A DNA stretch of 64,000 nt, taken from positions 1 through 64,000 of the forward strand of contig JACQYF010000060.1 of the NCBI GenBank assembly GCA_016208315.1, in the 5' to 3' direction. Under the pieces are notes generated by a model. That model did not search any database, was not told the DNA's origin, and worked only from the letters and a program-made list of their open reading frames with translations. The translations under genes and the position numbers were made by a program. Positions 32,221-39,774 of this stretch are shown here, one piece after another (the stretch's first letter is position 1; every line of letters begins with the position of its first letter). The DNA comes from Chloroflexota bacterium. GTDB lineage: Bacteria > Chloroflexota > Anaerolineae > UBA4142.

Positions 32221-33840
32221 ATGACAATGGCCCGGCTGTCCGACCGAATCCGAAAGATCGCAGTGGCGTGTGTCGCTGCGATCTTTTTTTCGCTCCCCAT
32301 TCTTTTCCCCATCCGGCGCGCCGCCGCGCTGACCGATCCCTGCGCGCTCGACCCGAACAATCTCATCGCCAACGGCGCGATGGCCGCGGCCAATCCCTGG
32401 GACTCGCTCGCTATGAATTGGGATTCGTTCGTCCTCGGCGGCGCGCCCACTTTTCAACACGTGGACAACGAGCAGATTGATCCGTATGGCTCGCAGCAGA
32501 TCTATTCGGTAGATACGTTCGATGTCGGCATTCGGCAGACCGTCACGAATTTGACGCCGGGCAACTATTACTGGTTTCGCCTCGGTTACAGTCTAGCGGC
32601 CAAATCGTACGACGGGCCCAATGTGCGCGTGAACACGATTGGCCGCAAGGTCGGGGTTGATCCCTACGGCGGAACGGATCCGCGATCGCCCAGCGTCATC
32701 TGGGGTCCCGATTATTTCAATGGAATTGCCGCGCTGAACATTCCCGAAATGACCATGATCTTTACCGCGCAATCGTCCCAAGCAACCATTTTTCTGCGGG
32801 CGATGGCCACGGATGGCTCGGGCGGCGAGAACCGCGTGTGGTTCGACGCCGTTTGCATGGAGCGCACCAACACGCCGCCACCTAACCCACCGCCTCCTGC
32901 GCCGGCCAAGCTATTTCTGCCGATGGTGATGCGCGACCTTTCGCCACCGGTAGTTTGCGTGCTGCAAGGCATTGCCACCATCAACGTGGGCGCGCATCCG
33001 AAAGGTGTAGCCGCGGACCCCGCGTCGAATCGCGTGTACGCGGCTTTGTTTGACTCGTCAAGTGTCGCGGTGGTGGATGCGGGAACGAACCAGAAACTGA
33101 CAACGTGGAGCACAAACAGCACGGGGCATGCCAACGGCGTGGGGGTAACGAGCGGCCGCGTATTTGTCGCGCTGCGCGATTCGGCGAGCGTCGCGGCGCT
33201 CGATGCGACGACGGGCGCGGTCATCGCGAATCGTGGCGTTGGGTCTGCGCCGTATGCAGTCGGCGCGGCAAACGGCAAAGTGTGGGTGGCGAATTTCTCG
33301 TCCGGCACGGCCAGCGTAATGGATGCCACGACGACAAATGTAATTGCCACGCCTATCGTTGGGCTAAATCCTTCCCTTGTCGCCGCGACCAGCGATCGCG
33401 CTTTTGTTTCGTATTGGGATGGAGGTGTTGCGGCGATTGGGTCAGACGGCGTACGCCTGCACGATTTCACGGCGACCGGCGGCGGCTCATTCGGCGTGGC
33501 GTTCAACGCGACGACCAATCGGCTTTACGTCTCTAATCGCGACAGCAACATGCTTTTCGCGTTGGACGCGAATACGGGGACTGTCGTCAACAGCACGACG
33601 CTCGCGCAAACGCCATATGCGCTCGCATTCAATGCCGCGACCAATCACGTCTTCGTCGTCCTGGCCGATGCCAATCAGGTGGACGTGCGCGACGGCACGA
33701 CGCTGAATCGCGCCGGACTGGTGGCGACGGGCGCGCAGGGGAACGATGGAGGAGATGGGATCGCGATCCTGAATGGGCGCGCTTACATCGCCAACAATGC
33801 CGATGGGACGCTCACCGTGATCCAGGATTCGTGCCCCTAA
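32221..33840 (+). CDS. Secreted YVTN-type beta-propeller protein
   Basis: The protein has 539 residues. A signal peptide (about 1-36: basic start, VACVAAIFFSLPILF, then AAA) is followed by a jelly-roll, carbohydrate-binding-like domain (about 42-215, NLIANGAM ... VWFDAVCME). A Pro-rich linker leads to an LFLPMVMR segment and a propeller of about seven YncE/YVTN-like blades (about 245-539) with repeats such as GVAADPASNRVYAALFDSSSVAVVD. It is probably an extracellular binding or surface-layer protein. The ATG has no Shine-Dalgarno and lies 8 nt after a -10 box, consistent with a leaderless mRNA; ATG 32227 is an alternative. Confidence 0.8.
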   Translation: MTMARLSDRIRKIAVACVAAIFFSLPILFPIRRAAALTDPCALDPNNLIANGAMAAANPWDSLAMNWDSFVLGGAPTFQHVDNEQIDPYGSQQIYSVDTFDVGIRQTVTNLTPGNYYWFRLGYSLAAKSYDGPNVRVNTIGRKVGVDPYGGTDPRSPSVIWGPDYFNGIAALNIPEMTMIFTAQSSQATIFLRAMATDGSGGENRVWFDAVCMERTNTPPPNPPPPAPAKLFLPMVMRDLSPPVVCVLQGIATINVGAHPKGVAADPASNRVYAALFDSSSVAVVDAGTNQKLTTWSTNSTGHANGVGVTSGRVFVALRDSASVAALDATTGAVIANRGVGSAPYAVGAANGKVWVANFSSGTASVMDATTTNVIATPIVGLNPSLVAATSDRAFVSYWDGGVAAIGSDGVRLHDFTATGGGSFGVAFNATTNRLYVSNRDSNMLFALDANTGTVVNSTTLAQTPYALAFNAATNHVFVVLADANQVDVRDGTTLNRAGLVATGAQGNDGGDGIAILNGRAYIANNADGTLTVIQDSCP

Positions 33841-33843
33841 CGT

Positions 33844-33881
33844 CAAGACCCGAAGGGTTTCCAAAAACCCTTCGGGTCTTG
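33844..33881. terminator. Bidirectional terminator between convergent genes
   Basis: CAAGACCCGAAGGGTTT pairs with AAACCCTTCGGGTCTTG as a perfect 17-bp stem around CCAA. It is a relative of the 25195 hairpin and separates the propeller gene from the SIMPL gene. Confidence 0.9.
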
Positions 33882-33886
33882 ATAAT

Positions 33887-34672
33887 CTACTTGATGCCAA
33901 ATCGCACGCTGACGTTCACGATGATTTGCGTTTCGCCGGTCTGCACAGGAACTTCGCCTCCCTGCGCCAGTGAAAGTCGGGCGTTCGTGGCGAACACGGG
34001 GCCTGGCCCCTGCGTGCCTTCGCTGATGGCGAGCACTGGCCCAAGCTGAATATTGGCCGACTTGGCGAGTTGCGCGGCCTTGTCTTGCGCGTCCTTTATC
34101 GCCGCCGCACGCGCTTGCTGCTGGTACGGCGCGAGGTCGTCCACGCCGAACGAAACGCCATAGATGCTGTTTGCGCCCGCGCTCACCGCCTGCTCGAGAA
34201 TCTTGCCGAGGTCGTCAATTTTGCGAATCGTTACCCGAACTTGGTTGCTCACGCGATAGCCGGTAATCGTGGGTGTGCCCGATCCGTCCGGTGTGCGGGG
34301 TTGCTGCGTGATCGGATAGAGATTGTAGCTCGTCGTTTGGATGTCTTTCTCCGCAATGCCTAACGACTTTAGTTTTTCGATCACCGCCGCCATCTTTGTA
34401 TTGGCCTGGTTGGTTGCGTCGGACAGTGAGGCGGTCGTAATATCCACGCCGATATTCGCGATCGCGATGTTCGGCTTGACGTTCACTTTGCCCTCGCCGG
34501 AAACCATAATCCCCGTGTTGACATCTGCGGCGACTTGCGCGTTCGCGTTAGCCGGTTGATTTGCTTCCGCGATGCTCGGCGTGAGTTGCGGCGTTACGGC
34601 GAAGAGCGTCCCTAACGCGGCGGCGACGGTGAGTAGCAGCGCGGCGATCCCAATAATCATTCGATTGGGCAT
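33887..34672 (-). CDS. SIMPL (DUF541) domain secreted protein
   Basis: The protein has 261 residues. An N-terminal signal anchor (about 5-27) is followed by the SIMPL domain: ITVSGEGKV-like start (IMVSGEGKVNVKPNIA), the central IQTTSYNLYPI, and IYGVSFGVDD. The family (BP26/OMP28) is periplasmic or surface located and forms oligomeric channel-like rings. Its cellular role is poorly defined. AAGGAG lies 8 nt before the ATG. Upstream there are two tandem 25-bp GGAACGTT hairpins that may be an operator. Confidence 0.88.
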   Translation of the reverse strand: MPNRMIIGIAALLLTVAAALGTLFAVTPQLTPSIAEANQPANANAQVAADVNTGIMVSGEGKVNVKPNIAIANIGVDITTASLSDATNQANTKMAAVIEKLKSLGIAEKDIQTTSYNLYPITQQPRTPDGSGTPTITGYRVSNQVRVTIRKIDDLGKILEQAVSAGANSIYGVSFGVDDLAPYQQQARAAAIKDAQDKAAQLAKSANIQLGPVLAISEGTQGPGPVFATNARLSLAQGGEVPVQTGETQIIVNVSVRFGIK

Positions 34673-34697
34673 AATTCTTTCTCCTTGTGCGTTTCCT

Positions 34698-34746
34698 GGA
34701 ACGTTTCAGCGAACGTTCTCCAGGAACGTTACGGTGAACGTTCCCT
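34698..34746. repeat. Tandem GGAACGTT hairpin units upstream of the SIMPL gene
   Basis: AACGTT occurs four times at 34700, 34712, 34725 and 34737, forming two successive GGAACGTT...AACGTTC hairpins with a 25-bp period. It may be a dyad operator or a small repeat element. Confidence 0.7.
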
Positions 34747-34787
34747 ACTTGGCTAATAGACGCACGCTTTGCCGTCAAAGTTCCAAG

Positions 34788-36380
34788 TTAGCGCGGGTAC
34801 ACCAGCAGGATCGCAATCCACAACGCGACGAGCAGAATCCAGACGGCAGGGTTTTCTTCGGCGATCGTCGAAATATTGCGCGCCGCCGCGCCCATTTCAT
34901 ACCCCACGCCCGCTAACGCGCGCTCAAGCCAACTCAGGTCCACCGCCCGGGCGAGGCGCGGCACGAACGCGCCGGGCTGCGGTTGATAACGGCGCGCCGG
35001 CTGGCGCAAGAAAAACGAAGCGACGAGAGGGACGATCGCGGCGACCAAGCCGACGATGACGCCAAGCCCGTCATCCGTCCAGATCACGCGCAGCATCGCG
35101 CCTTGCGCCGAATTGCCGAGTTCGGGCAAGAGGGTCTGGGCCAACGGCATTGGCGCCAAACTGAGCGCGGCAAAAGCCGCGAGCAGGATTCCCAGCCCCG
35201 TGTACTCGCTCCGCTTGGGATCGCGCGGTTCCGCGCCGCCGAGCGCCAGCCCAAAGCCCCACAGCGGCGCGAGCGCCAGCGTCGTCACAAATGCCGCGAC
35301 GACGATCAACCAGCCATTCCCACTCTGCCAAATCGAAACGTACAGACCGACTCGGCCGAGATACGCGGGGGTGAGCGGCAAGCCAGCCAGCGCGAATAGT
35401 CCGACTAGCCAAATCAAGCGGGACCAGCGATTGCGATTCTCGCCGCGCCAGCGCAGCGCCATTTCGAACAGCGCGATGGCGAACGCCGCGCCCAAAGCCA
35501 GCCAGAGCGCAAAGGCCATGCCCGCATCGCCGCCGTAGGCCAGCGCGAGTGGAACGAGCGCGACGGCGTGCCAGGCGCTTACGCCCACGACTCGCGCCGG
35601 CTGTTCCTCGCGCCACACCCAGATCATACTGGCGATAAGGGCGAGCGCAGCGAGAATGGCGATCAACTGCCCCGGAGCGCCAAGCGACAACAGGGGCCAT
35701 CGAATCCACAGACTCGCCGCGGCGAGCAATGGAACGCCGCGCGCGAGCCAAAGATCACGCGAATCGGCGCCGCGCAGCGGATAGACCCAGTGGAACGGGA
35801 AAAGCCCCAGTCGCGCCCATAACGCGATGGCGATGACGAGAACGCCTTGGTCCGGATAGCCGCTCGTGGCGAACGCCGCGCCCGCGAAAAACGCCAAGCC
35901 CGCAATTTGGCTTAGCGCGAGCGCGCGCACGGCGGCGTCGCGTTCGATGTCGCGTGCCAGCCGCCAGCCGAACAGACTCAGATCGAACAGCACCCAAGTG
36001 AAATAGACTGTAACGAGATTTGCCGCGAGCGTCAAGAGCATCGCGGCTGTCAGCACGAGAACGGAGAACAGATCAAAGGGCGCATTCGGCGGCGCCACGA
36101 GCCACAGCGCGGCAAGAGTCACGAAAATCATGAGCAGCAGCAACAACACGACGCCGTCTATCTGCAGCGCGAGGGAGAAAGAGGCGAGCTGCCATTCGGA
36201 GAGGACGATGTAATGATTGATCGGCGCGATATTGACCAGGATCGCGCCGATGACGATGGCGACAAGGAGGAGGGCAAGCCACGTTCGACTGTGAGGCGAT
36301 AACCGCGGCGCGGCGAGCGCAAAAACCAGTGCGCCGATCGGTAGGAAGAGAATCGGCAAAAACAAAATCCACTCTAACAT
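34788..36380 (-). CDS. Orphan antiporter-like membrane subunit (NuoN/NuoM/MrpD relative)
   Basis: The protein has 530 residues and about 14 membrane helices. The core shows the proton-channel landmark before a PFHWVYPL segment, which matches the K-x-x-x-PFHxWxPD region of NuoN/NuoM. At that point it has ARLGLFPFHW, so the buried Lys is replaced by Arg. In TM5 the usual Glu is Asp (TWVLFDLSLFGW). No other complex I or Mrp genes lie next to it. ATG 36380 is chosen since the longer frame upstream is translated repeat DNA. It may be a stand-alone proton or sodium transporter, but this is inference. Confidence 0.7.
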   Translation of the reverse strand: MLEWILFLPILFLPIGALVFALAAPRLSPHSRTWLALLLVAIVIGAILVNIAPINHYIVLSEWQLASFSLALQIDGVVLLLLLMIFVTLAALWLVAPPNAPFDLFSVLVLTAAMLLTLAANLVTVYFTWVLFDLSLFGWRLARDIERDAAVRALALSQIAGLAFFAGAAFATSGYPDQGVLVIAIALWARLGLFPFHWVYPLRGADSRDLWLARGVPLLAAASLWIRWPLLSLGAPGQLIAILAALALIASMIWVWREEQPARVVGVSAWHAVALVPLALAYGGDAGMAFALWLALGAAFAIALFEMALRWRGENRNRWSRLIWLVGLFALAGLPLTPAYLGRVGLYVSIWQSGNGWLIVVAAFVTTLALAPLWGFGLALGGAEPRDPKRSEYTGLGILLAAFAALSLAPMPLAQTLLPELGNSAQGAMLRVIWTDDGLGVIVGLVAAIVPLVASFFLRQPARRYQPQPGAFVPRLARAVDLSWLERALAGVGYEMGAAARNISTIAEENPAVWILLVALWIAILLVYPR

Positions 36381-36439
36381 AGCGGCTCCGCGGACCAGAG
36401 TGGATTCATTGTAACATACATCGGCGCGGCAGACAAAGC

Positions 36440-36576
36440 GGACGGGCAGGCACAAGGGAGGGCAGGCACAAGGCACTGCCCCTACCGAATTGACATGCCG
36501 TAGGGGCAATCCCTTGTGGTTGCCCCGGACGGGCAGGCACAAGGGAGGGCAGGCACAAGGCACTGCCCCTACGTGG
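36440..36576. repeat. Cluster of GCCCCTAC / GTAGGGGC repeat units
   Basis: Two converging units are built of GGGCAGGCACAAGG, GCACTGCCCCTAC and GTAGGGGCAATCCCTTGTGG. It is the same family as in 60884-60956, 61771-62015 and 63572-63782. The unit at the right end provides the stop codon of the GAF gene on the minus strand. Confidence 0.9.
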
Positions 36577-39500
36577 TTGTTGCCCGCGCGAACAAGCGCG
36601 CGTTGGCGAGCGCGATCGTGGCCTGGCTGGCGAAGAGCGTCACCGGCTCAACATCGGCGGCGCTAAAGCGCTGCGGGTTTTGCGAATCGGTTAGAACCAG
36701 TATGCCGACCACCTCGTTCTCGATAATGAGCGGCACGCCGATCAGCGATTGCGGTTTGAACAGCTCCCACAGCACGGGGTTTCGGTCCGCATGATGTTGC
36801 ACGTCGTTCAGGTAAATAGCCCGGCGCTCCCGAACGGCGCGGACGGGCATCATCGTGTCCTGATTCAATCCCACACGCAGATTCAGGAATTGGCGGTGAT
36901 GCTCACCGCACGCGGCAATGCCCGCCATCTCGTCGCCTTGAACGAGCCAGACGTGCGCGCCATGCGCTCTAAAAAACTCGAGACTCTCCCGGCAGAGCGT
37001 ATCGAGAATCTTGACCGAGTCCAAGGTCGAAGTCAGCGAGAGGGCTACACGGTGCAGCGACGAGGCCAGCCGCTCGCGTTCGAGCGCGGATTGGTAGAGT
37101 TCCGCGTTGGCAACTGCGATCCCGAGCTGTTCGCAAAAGCTGGAGAGGATCCGCACATCCTCTTCGGTCAAGGCATCGCTCCGCCGGTCCTCCACATCCA
37201 GCACCCCGACCACGCGTTTCTCGCGGCGGATGGGCACGACAATTTCCGAATTGACCCCTGGCACGACTTGGACATAGTCCGGGTCGTGCTGCACGTCCCG
37301 TACAAAAGCCACCTGACCCGTGCGCGCCACGCGCCCGATCACGCCTTGCAAGGGAAAAATCGGCGCGGCTTGATCAAATCCGACTTGGGCCTGCAAATGA
37401 AATTCATTTCCCTTGAGCAAATGAATACTGACGAATTGATACCCAAACGTGTCGGCCAGCCCGCGCACCGTTCGCTGAAAAATATCGGGCAAGTGGAGTG
37501 AACCGGTAATGGCGCGGCTGATCTCGCCGATCAGTTCTAATTCGCGCGTCCGTCGTTGGGCGTTTTCGTACAAGTGCGCGTTTTCAATCGTGAGAGCGGC
37601 GTGCTGCGCGACCGAAACCAAAAAGCGCTCGTCGGCGGCGGTAAAGGCCCGCGGCCGAAAACTTTGGACCGAGAGAATGCCCACCACGCGGTCGCGCGTC
37701 ACCAAGGGCACGCCGAGCCAACTGCGCGCCGGGCGCAACTCATGGCGCGGCACAACCGGCAATCGCCCGCGTTCCTCTTCCATGTCGTTCACCCGCAGCG
37801 GACGCCGCATCCGAACGACCCACGACGAAAGCCCGGCCGCATCCAGCGCGACGATCGGCCCGCGCAGTTCCCAGCCCTCTTCGACGACGAACTGAATATT
37901 GATCTCTTGACGCGCTTGGTCGTACAGCCCGACGAAGAAGGTATCGGGATGCAAGAGTTGTTGGACTTGGGCCTGCAACAGGCGCAACTGTTCGCGCAGT
38001 TGCAGGGTGGAAGTCGTCGCCAGGCCGATCTCGCGCAGCGAGGCGAGTTCCTCGGCGCGCCGTCTGGCTTCGCTGTACAAGCGCGCATTCTCCAGTGCGA
38101 TGGCGATTTGTTGGGCGATCGCGCTGATCAAGCTGACGTCCCCCGGCGTGAATTCAATCTGATCGCGCCGGCCGATCTGCAAAACGCCGAGCACGCGATC
38201 TTGCGCTTTGAGCGGGACAGTCGCCAGCGCGTGGATGGTTTCGCCGTACGGGTTGGCGCGGCTCTCGCTCGGATTGCCAGCCGCGTCCCTAACCACGAGC
38301 GGCTCGCCCGACGCGATGACCCGCTTGGCGTAACCGGGGTCTATTCGCCAAGCGGTGGCGGCCCGATCCGGCAGACCTGAGGCGCGATCCTGCTCGGCGG
38401 CGGCGAACTCGTCTGCGAGTGTGATCCGGCAGAACGAAATCTCCATCACCTCCTGGACCGCCGCGAGCGCTTCCTGCATCAACTGCTTCGGTTCGAGGGA
38501 TTGCGAGATTCCGAGGTTTACGCGGTACAGCGCGCTCAACTCACGGGCGCGCTGCTCGATCTGAGTATACAAGGAAGCATTGTCAATCGCCAACGCCGCT
38601 TGGTCGGCCAGGGCGAGCAAGGCATCGCGCTCGTCGTCGGTAAAGTGATGCGGCGTAGCAAAGGCGGCGTTCAGGATGCCGACGACGCGCTCGCCTTTTC
38701 GGATCGGAAAGCCGGCAATGGACTGGAGGTTGAAACTCCTGGATTCGGGACTGGTATAGAGGGGATGATGTTCGACGGCATCAATCAGAATGGGACGCCG
38801 GGCGCGGACGACCGCACGGCTCAGTCCGTTCTCGCGCGGCGTCGAAACCGCCAGCCGCCTCTGGCCGTCGGCCCAGACGCCGACGCCTAGCCCAAATTTC
38901 CCGGTGGACTCGTCGTACAGAAAAATGTGGACGTTATTGGCTTGGACCAGTTGCAGCGCCGCCAACCCGATCGTGTCGAGCACGCGGTCGAGTTGCAGCG
39001 AGCCGGCGAGTTGCTGACCGATCTCGCGCTGAGCGCTCAGTTCGCTCACCCGTTGCGAGAGTTGCGTCGCGGATTGCGCGAGCATTGCCTCGCGCGACCG
39101 CAAGCGCGCGGTGATGCGCCGGGAGTGAAAGACGCCCAGGTGTAGCGCGCCGGCGAGAAATGCAAAGACGAACAGGTCGAACACGGGGTTGAGGTACAGA
39201 TTGGTTTCAAAGCGTTCGTCAAAGGGCATGTGCGGCAAGACACCGCTAAATTCCAGGACGGCCATGATGGCGATGGCTGCCAACGTGCCCCACGTAAACA
39301 CGTTTCCCACGCGCGGGGCAGTGTGCAACGCAGTGACGATCAAGTAGGAAACAAGGAGAAGGAGGACGGGGCTTTCCAGCCCGCCACTCACATATATGGC
39401 GACGACAAACAAGCACAAGTCTATGGAAACGCGTAAGTAGAGGAGCCGCATCCAGCGCGGCATAGCGGCGAGTTTCGAAAGATCGTCCACTTGGGCCATC

Positions 39501-39694
39501 ACGCGCGCGGCAAAGATCGCGACCAGACTGGCCCCGGCGGCCGCAATTCCGGCCAGCGCGACGAGTAGCCCTGAGCCGAGATGAAAGTAGATATAGTTGA
39601 CTAGTCCAAAGACGAGCGCGAGCGCAAACGCGGCCCAACGCCAGCGCAAATTAAAAGCGGCCGACAAGACCCGCCGCCGCTCTTCCAGGTCCAT
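36569..39694 (-). CDS. Membrane protein with five GAF domains and no output domain
   Basis: The protein has 1041 residues. About six membrane helices (about 18-195) are followed by a short coiled coil and five consecutive GAF domains (about 215-370, 385-540, 555-715, 725-880 and 890-1038), each with the terminal VVGIL... and ALAIDNA/ALENARLY pattern. Most such chains end in a histidine kinase or cyclase. Here the protein stops four residues after the last GAF domain (LFARATTT), and the TAG comes from a GTAGGGGC repeat. The output domain may have been lost to repeat insertion, or the protein may signal through a partner. GGGGGG lies before the ATG. It is divergent from the gene at 39775. Confidence 0.88.
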   Translation of the reverse strand: MDLEERRRVLSAAFNLRWRWAAFALALVFGLVNYIYFHLGSGLLVALAGIAAAGASLVAIFAARVMAQVDDLSKLAAMPRWMRLLYLRVSIDLCLFVVAIYVSGGLESPVLLLLVSYLIVTALHTAPRVGNVFTWGTLAAIAIMAVLEFSGVLPHMPFDERFETNLYLNPVFDLFVFAFLAGALHLGVFHSRRITARLRSREAMLAQSATQLSQRVSELSAQREIGQQLAGSLQLDRVLDTIGLAALQLVQANNVHIFLYDESTGKFGLGVGVWADGQRRLAVSTPRENGLSRAVVRARRPILIDAVEHHPLYTSPESRSFNLQSIAGFPIRKGERVVGILNAAFATPHHFTDDERDALLALADQAALAIDNASLYTQIEQRARELSALYRVNLGISQSLEPKQLMQEALAAVQEVMEISFCRITLADEFAAAEQDRASGLPDRAATAWRIDPGYAKRVIASGEPLVVRDAAGNPSESRANPYGETIHALATVPLKAQDRVLGVLQIGRRDQIEFTPGDVSLISAIAQQIAIALENARLYSEARRRAEELASLREIGLATTSTLQLREQLRLLQAQVQQLLHPDTFFVGLYDQARQEINIQFVVEEGWELRGPIVALDAAGLSSWVVRMRRPLRVNDMEEERGRLPVVPRHELRPARSWLGVPLVTRDRVVGILSVQSFRPRAFTAADERFLVSVAQHAALTIENAHLYENAQRRTRELELIGEISRAITGSLHLPDIFQRTVRGLADTFGYQFVSIHLLKGNEFHLQAQVGFDQAAPIFPLQGVIGRVARTGQVAFVRDVQHDPDYVQVVPGVNSEIVVPIRREKRVVGVLDVEDRRSDALTEEDVRILSSFCEQLGIAVANAELYQSALERERLASSLHRVALSLTSTLDSVKILDTLCRESLEFFRAHGAHVWLVQGDEMAGIAACGEHHRQFLNLRVGLNQDTMMPVRAVRERRAIYLNDVQHHADRNPVLWELFKPQSLIGVPLIIENEVVGILVLTDSQNPQRFSAADVEPVTLFASQATIALANARLFARATTT

Positions 39695-39738
39695 GGTTCC
39701 CCCCAAATGGCCGGAGATCAAAGCATATCGCTCACAAT

Positions 39739-39767
39739 TTGGCGTTTTACTGTGACCCGTTTATAAT
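39739..39767 (+). promoter_or_regulatory. Promoter directly abutting the DUF2723 gene
   Basis: TTGGCG (39739-39744), a 17-bp spacer and TATAAT (39762-39767). The in-frame GTG at 39775 begins 8 nt after the -10 box. Confidence 0.65.
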
Positions 39768-39774
39768 AGATTGC

